From an uncultured Selenomonadales bacterium (GTDB taxonomy: Bacteria > Bacillota_C > Negativicutes > Selenomonadales > Selenomonadaceae): DNA of 5,681 bases. Below, one piece after another: positions 5,447-5,681 of the stretch. The stretch covers positions 1 to 5,681 of the forward strand of contig CAMJNB010000116.1 of the NCBI GenBank assembly GCA_946407175.1, written 5' to 3'. The notes under the pieces are model-generated. The model had not been told where the DNA came from. It saw only the letters and a program-made list of their open reading frames with translations, and did not search any database. The position numbers were made by a program, and so were the translations under genes. Positions within the stretch are counted from its first letter, which is position 1. Each line of letters opens with the position of its first letter.

Positions 5447-5681
5447 ATGTTTAATTTTTCTTCAAAGGATAGAGAGTTTTTCGATCTGTTTATAAAAAAT
5501 GCGGAGTACTTCCACTTGTCGGCGTTGCTTTTGGACGAGCTTATAAAAGACCCGAATAAATCGCTTGAACGTGCGGAAGAAATTCTGCGGCTTGAATCGT
5601 CTTCAGATGAAGTGAACGAAGAGATTATTAAAAAGCTGAATTTGAGTTTTATCACGCCGATTGACCGCGAGGACATTTACT
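5447..5681 (+). CDS. DUF47 / PhoU-like protein (probable phosphate transport accessory), 3' end outside window
   Basis: The first 78 codons are visible and open to the window edge. The N-terminal sequence (FFDLFIKNAEYFHLSALLLDEL), a central acidic helix, and the strongly conserved end FITPIDREDIY match the DUF47 family. These all-helical PhoU relatives commonly sit beside Pit-type low-affinity phosphate transporters and are thought to bind metal and regulate transport; a pit gene downstream is therefore expected but not seen. ATG 5447 starts 3 bases after the aroC stop, with AAGGG (5435-5439) 7 bases upstream inside the end of aroC, so the two are probably co-transcribed. No shikimate-pathway link is implied. 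Confidence 0.85.
   Translation, partial: MFNFSSKDREFFDLFIKNAEYFHLSALLLDELIKDPNKSLERAEEILRLESSSDEVNEEIIKKLNLSFITPIDREDIY

Overview
This is a chromosomal stretch from a bacterium of moderately low GC. All genes are on the + strand, with strong AAGGAG-type ribosome binding sites and frequent TTG/GTG starts. The flanking housekeeping genes are a stand-alone PTS glucose-type EIIA, chorismate synthase, and a DUF47/PhoU-like protein. They suggest a Firmicutes-type anaerobe, perhaps a Negativicute, but that placement is inference; nothing in the window is diagnostic.

Layout: (1) 61-516, EIIA-Glc-like phosphocarrier (crr). (2) 571-4219, a compact run of genes. It holds a P-loop GTPase with a C-terminal coiled coil, a protein with a Q/T/P-rich linker and one C-terminal membrane helix, an out-of-frame coding stretch ending at 2701, and three small soluble helical or coiled-coil proteins. 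Every confirmed junction in this run is a 1- or 4-base stop/start overlap (ATGA, TAATG, TGATG, ATGA), so the genes look translationally coupled and probably form one complex. (3) 4220-4366, an intergenic region with a 12-bp direct repeat, an intrinsic terminator and a good sigma-70-type promoter. (4) 4367-5443, chorismate synthase (aroC). (5) 5447 to the end, the start of a DUF47 gene, cut by the window edge.

The interesting part is the 571-4219 cassette. Only the GTPase shows recognisable motifs (Walker A, DxxG, TKxD); I could not assign the partners to families. A GTPase switch, a membrane-anchored partner and several coiled-coil proteins together suggest a GTP-gated, membrane-associated assembly. 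It recalls the DO-GTPase/GAP1-type conflict systems described from comparative genomics, but that link is a hypothesis.

A second point of interest is the end of the membrane protein gene. A nine-A run contains a slippery A_AAA_AAA heptamer in the zero frame. The -1 frame stays open from there through 2701, where it ends exactly on the next gene's start. This could be programmed frameshifting, a sequence error or mutation that split one gene, or a separate small gene with a poor start.
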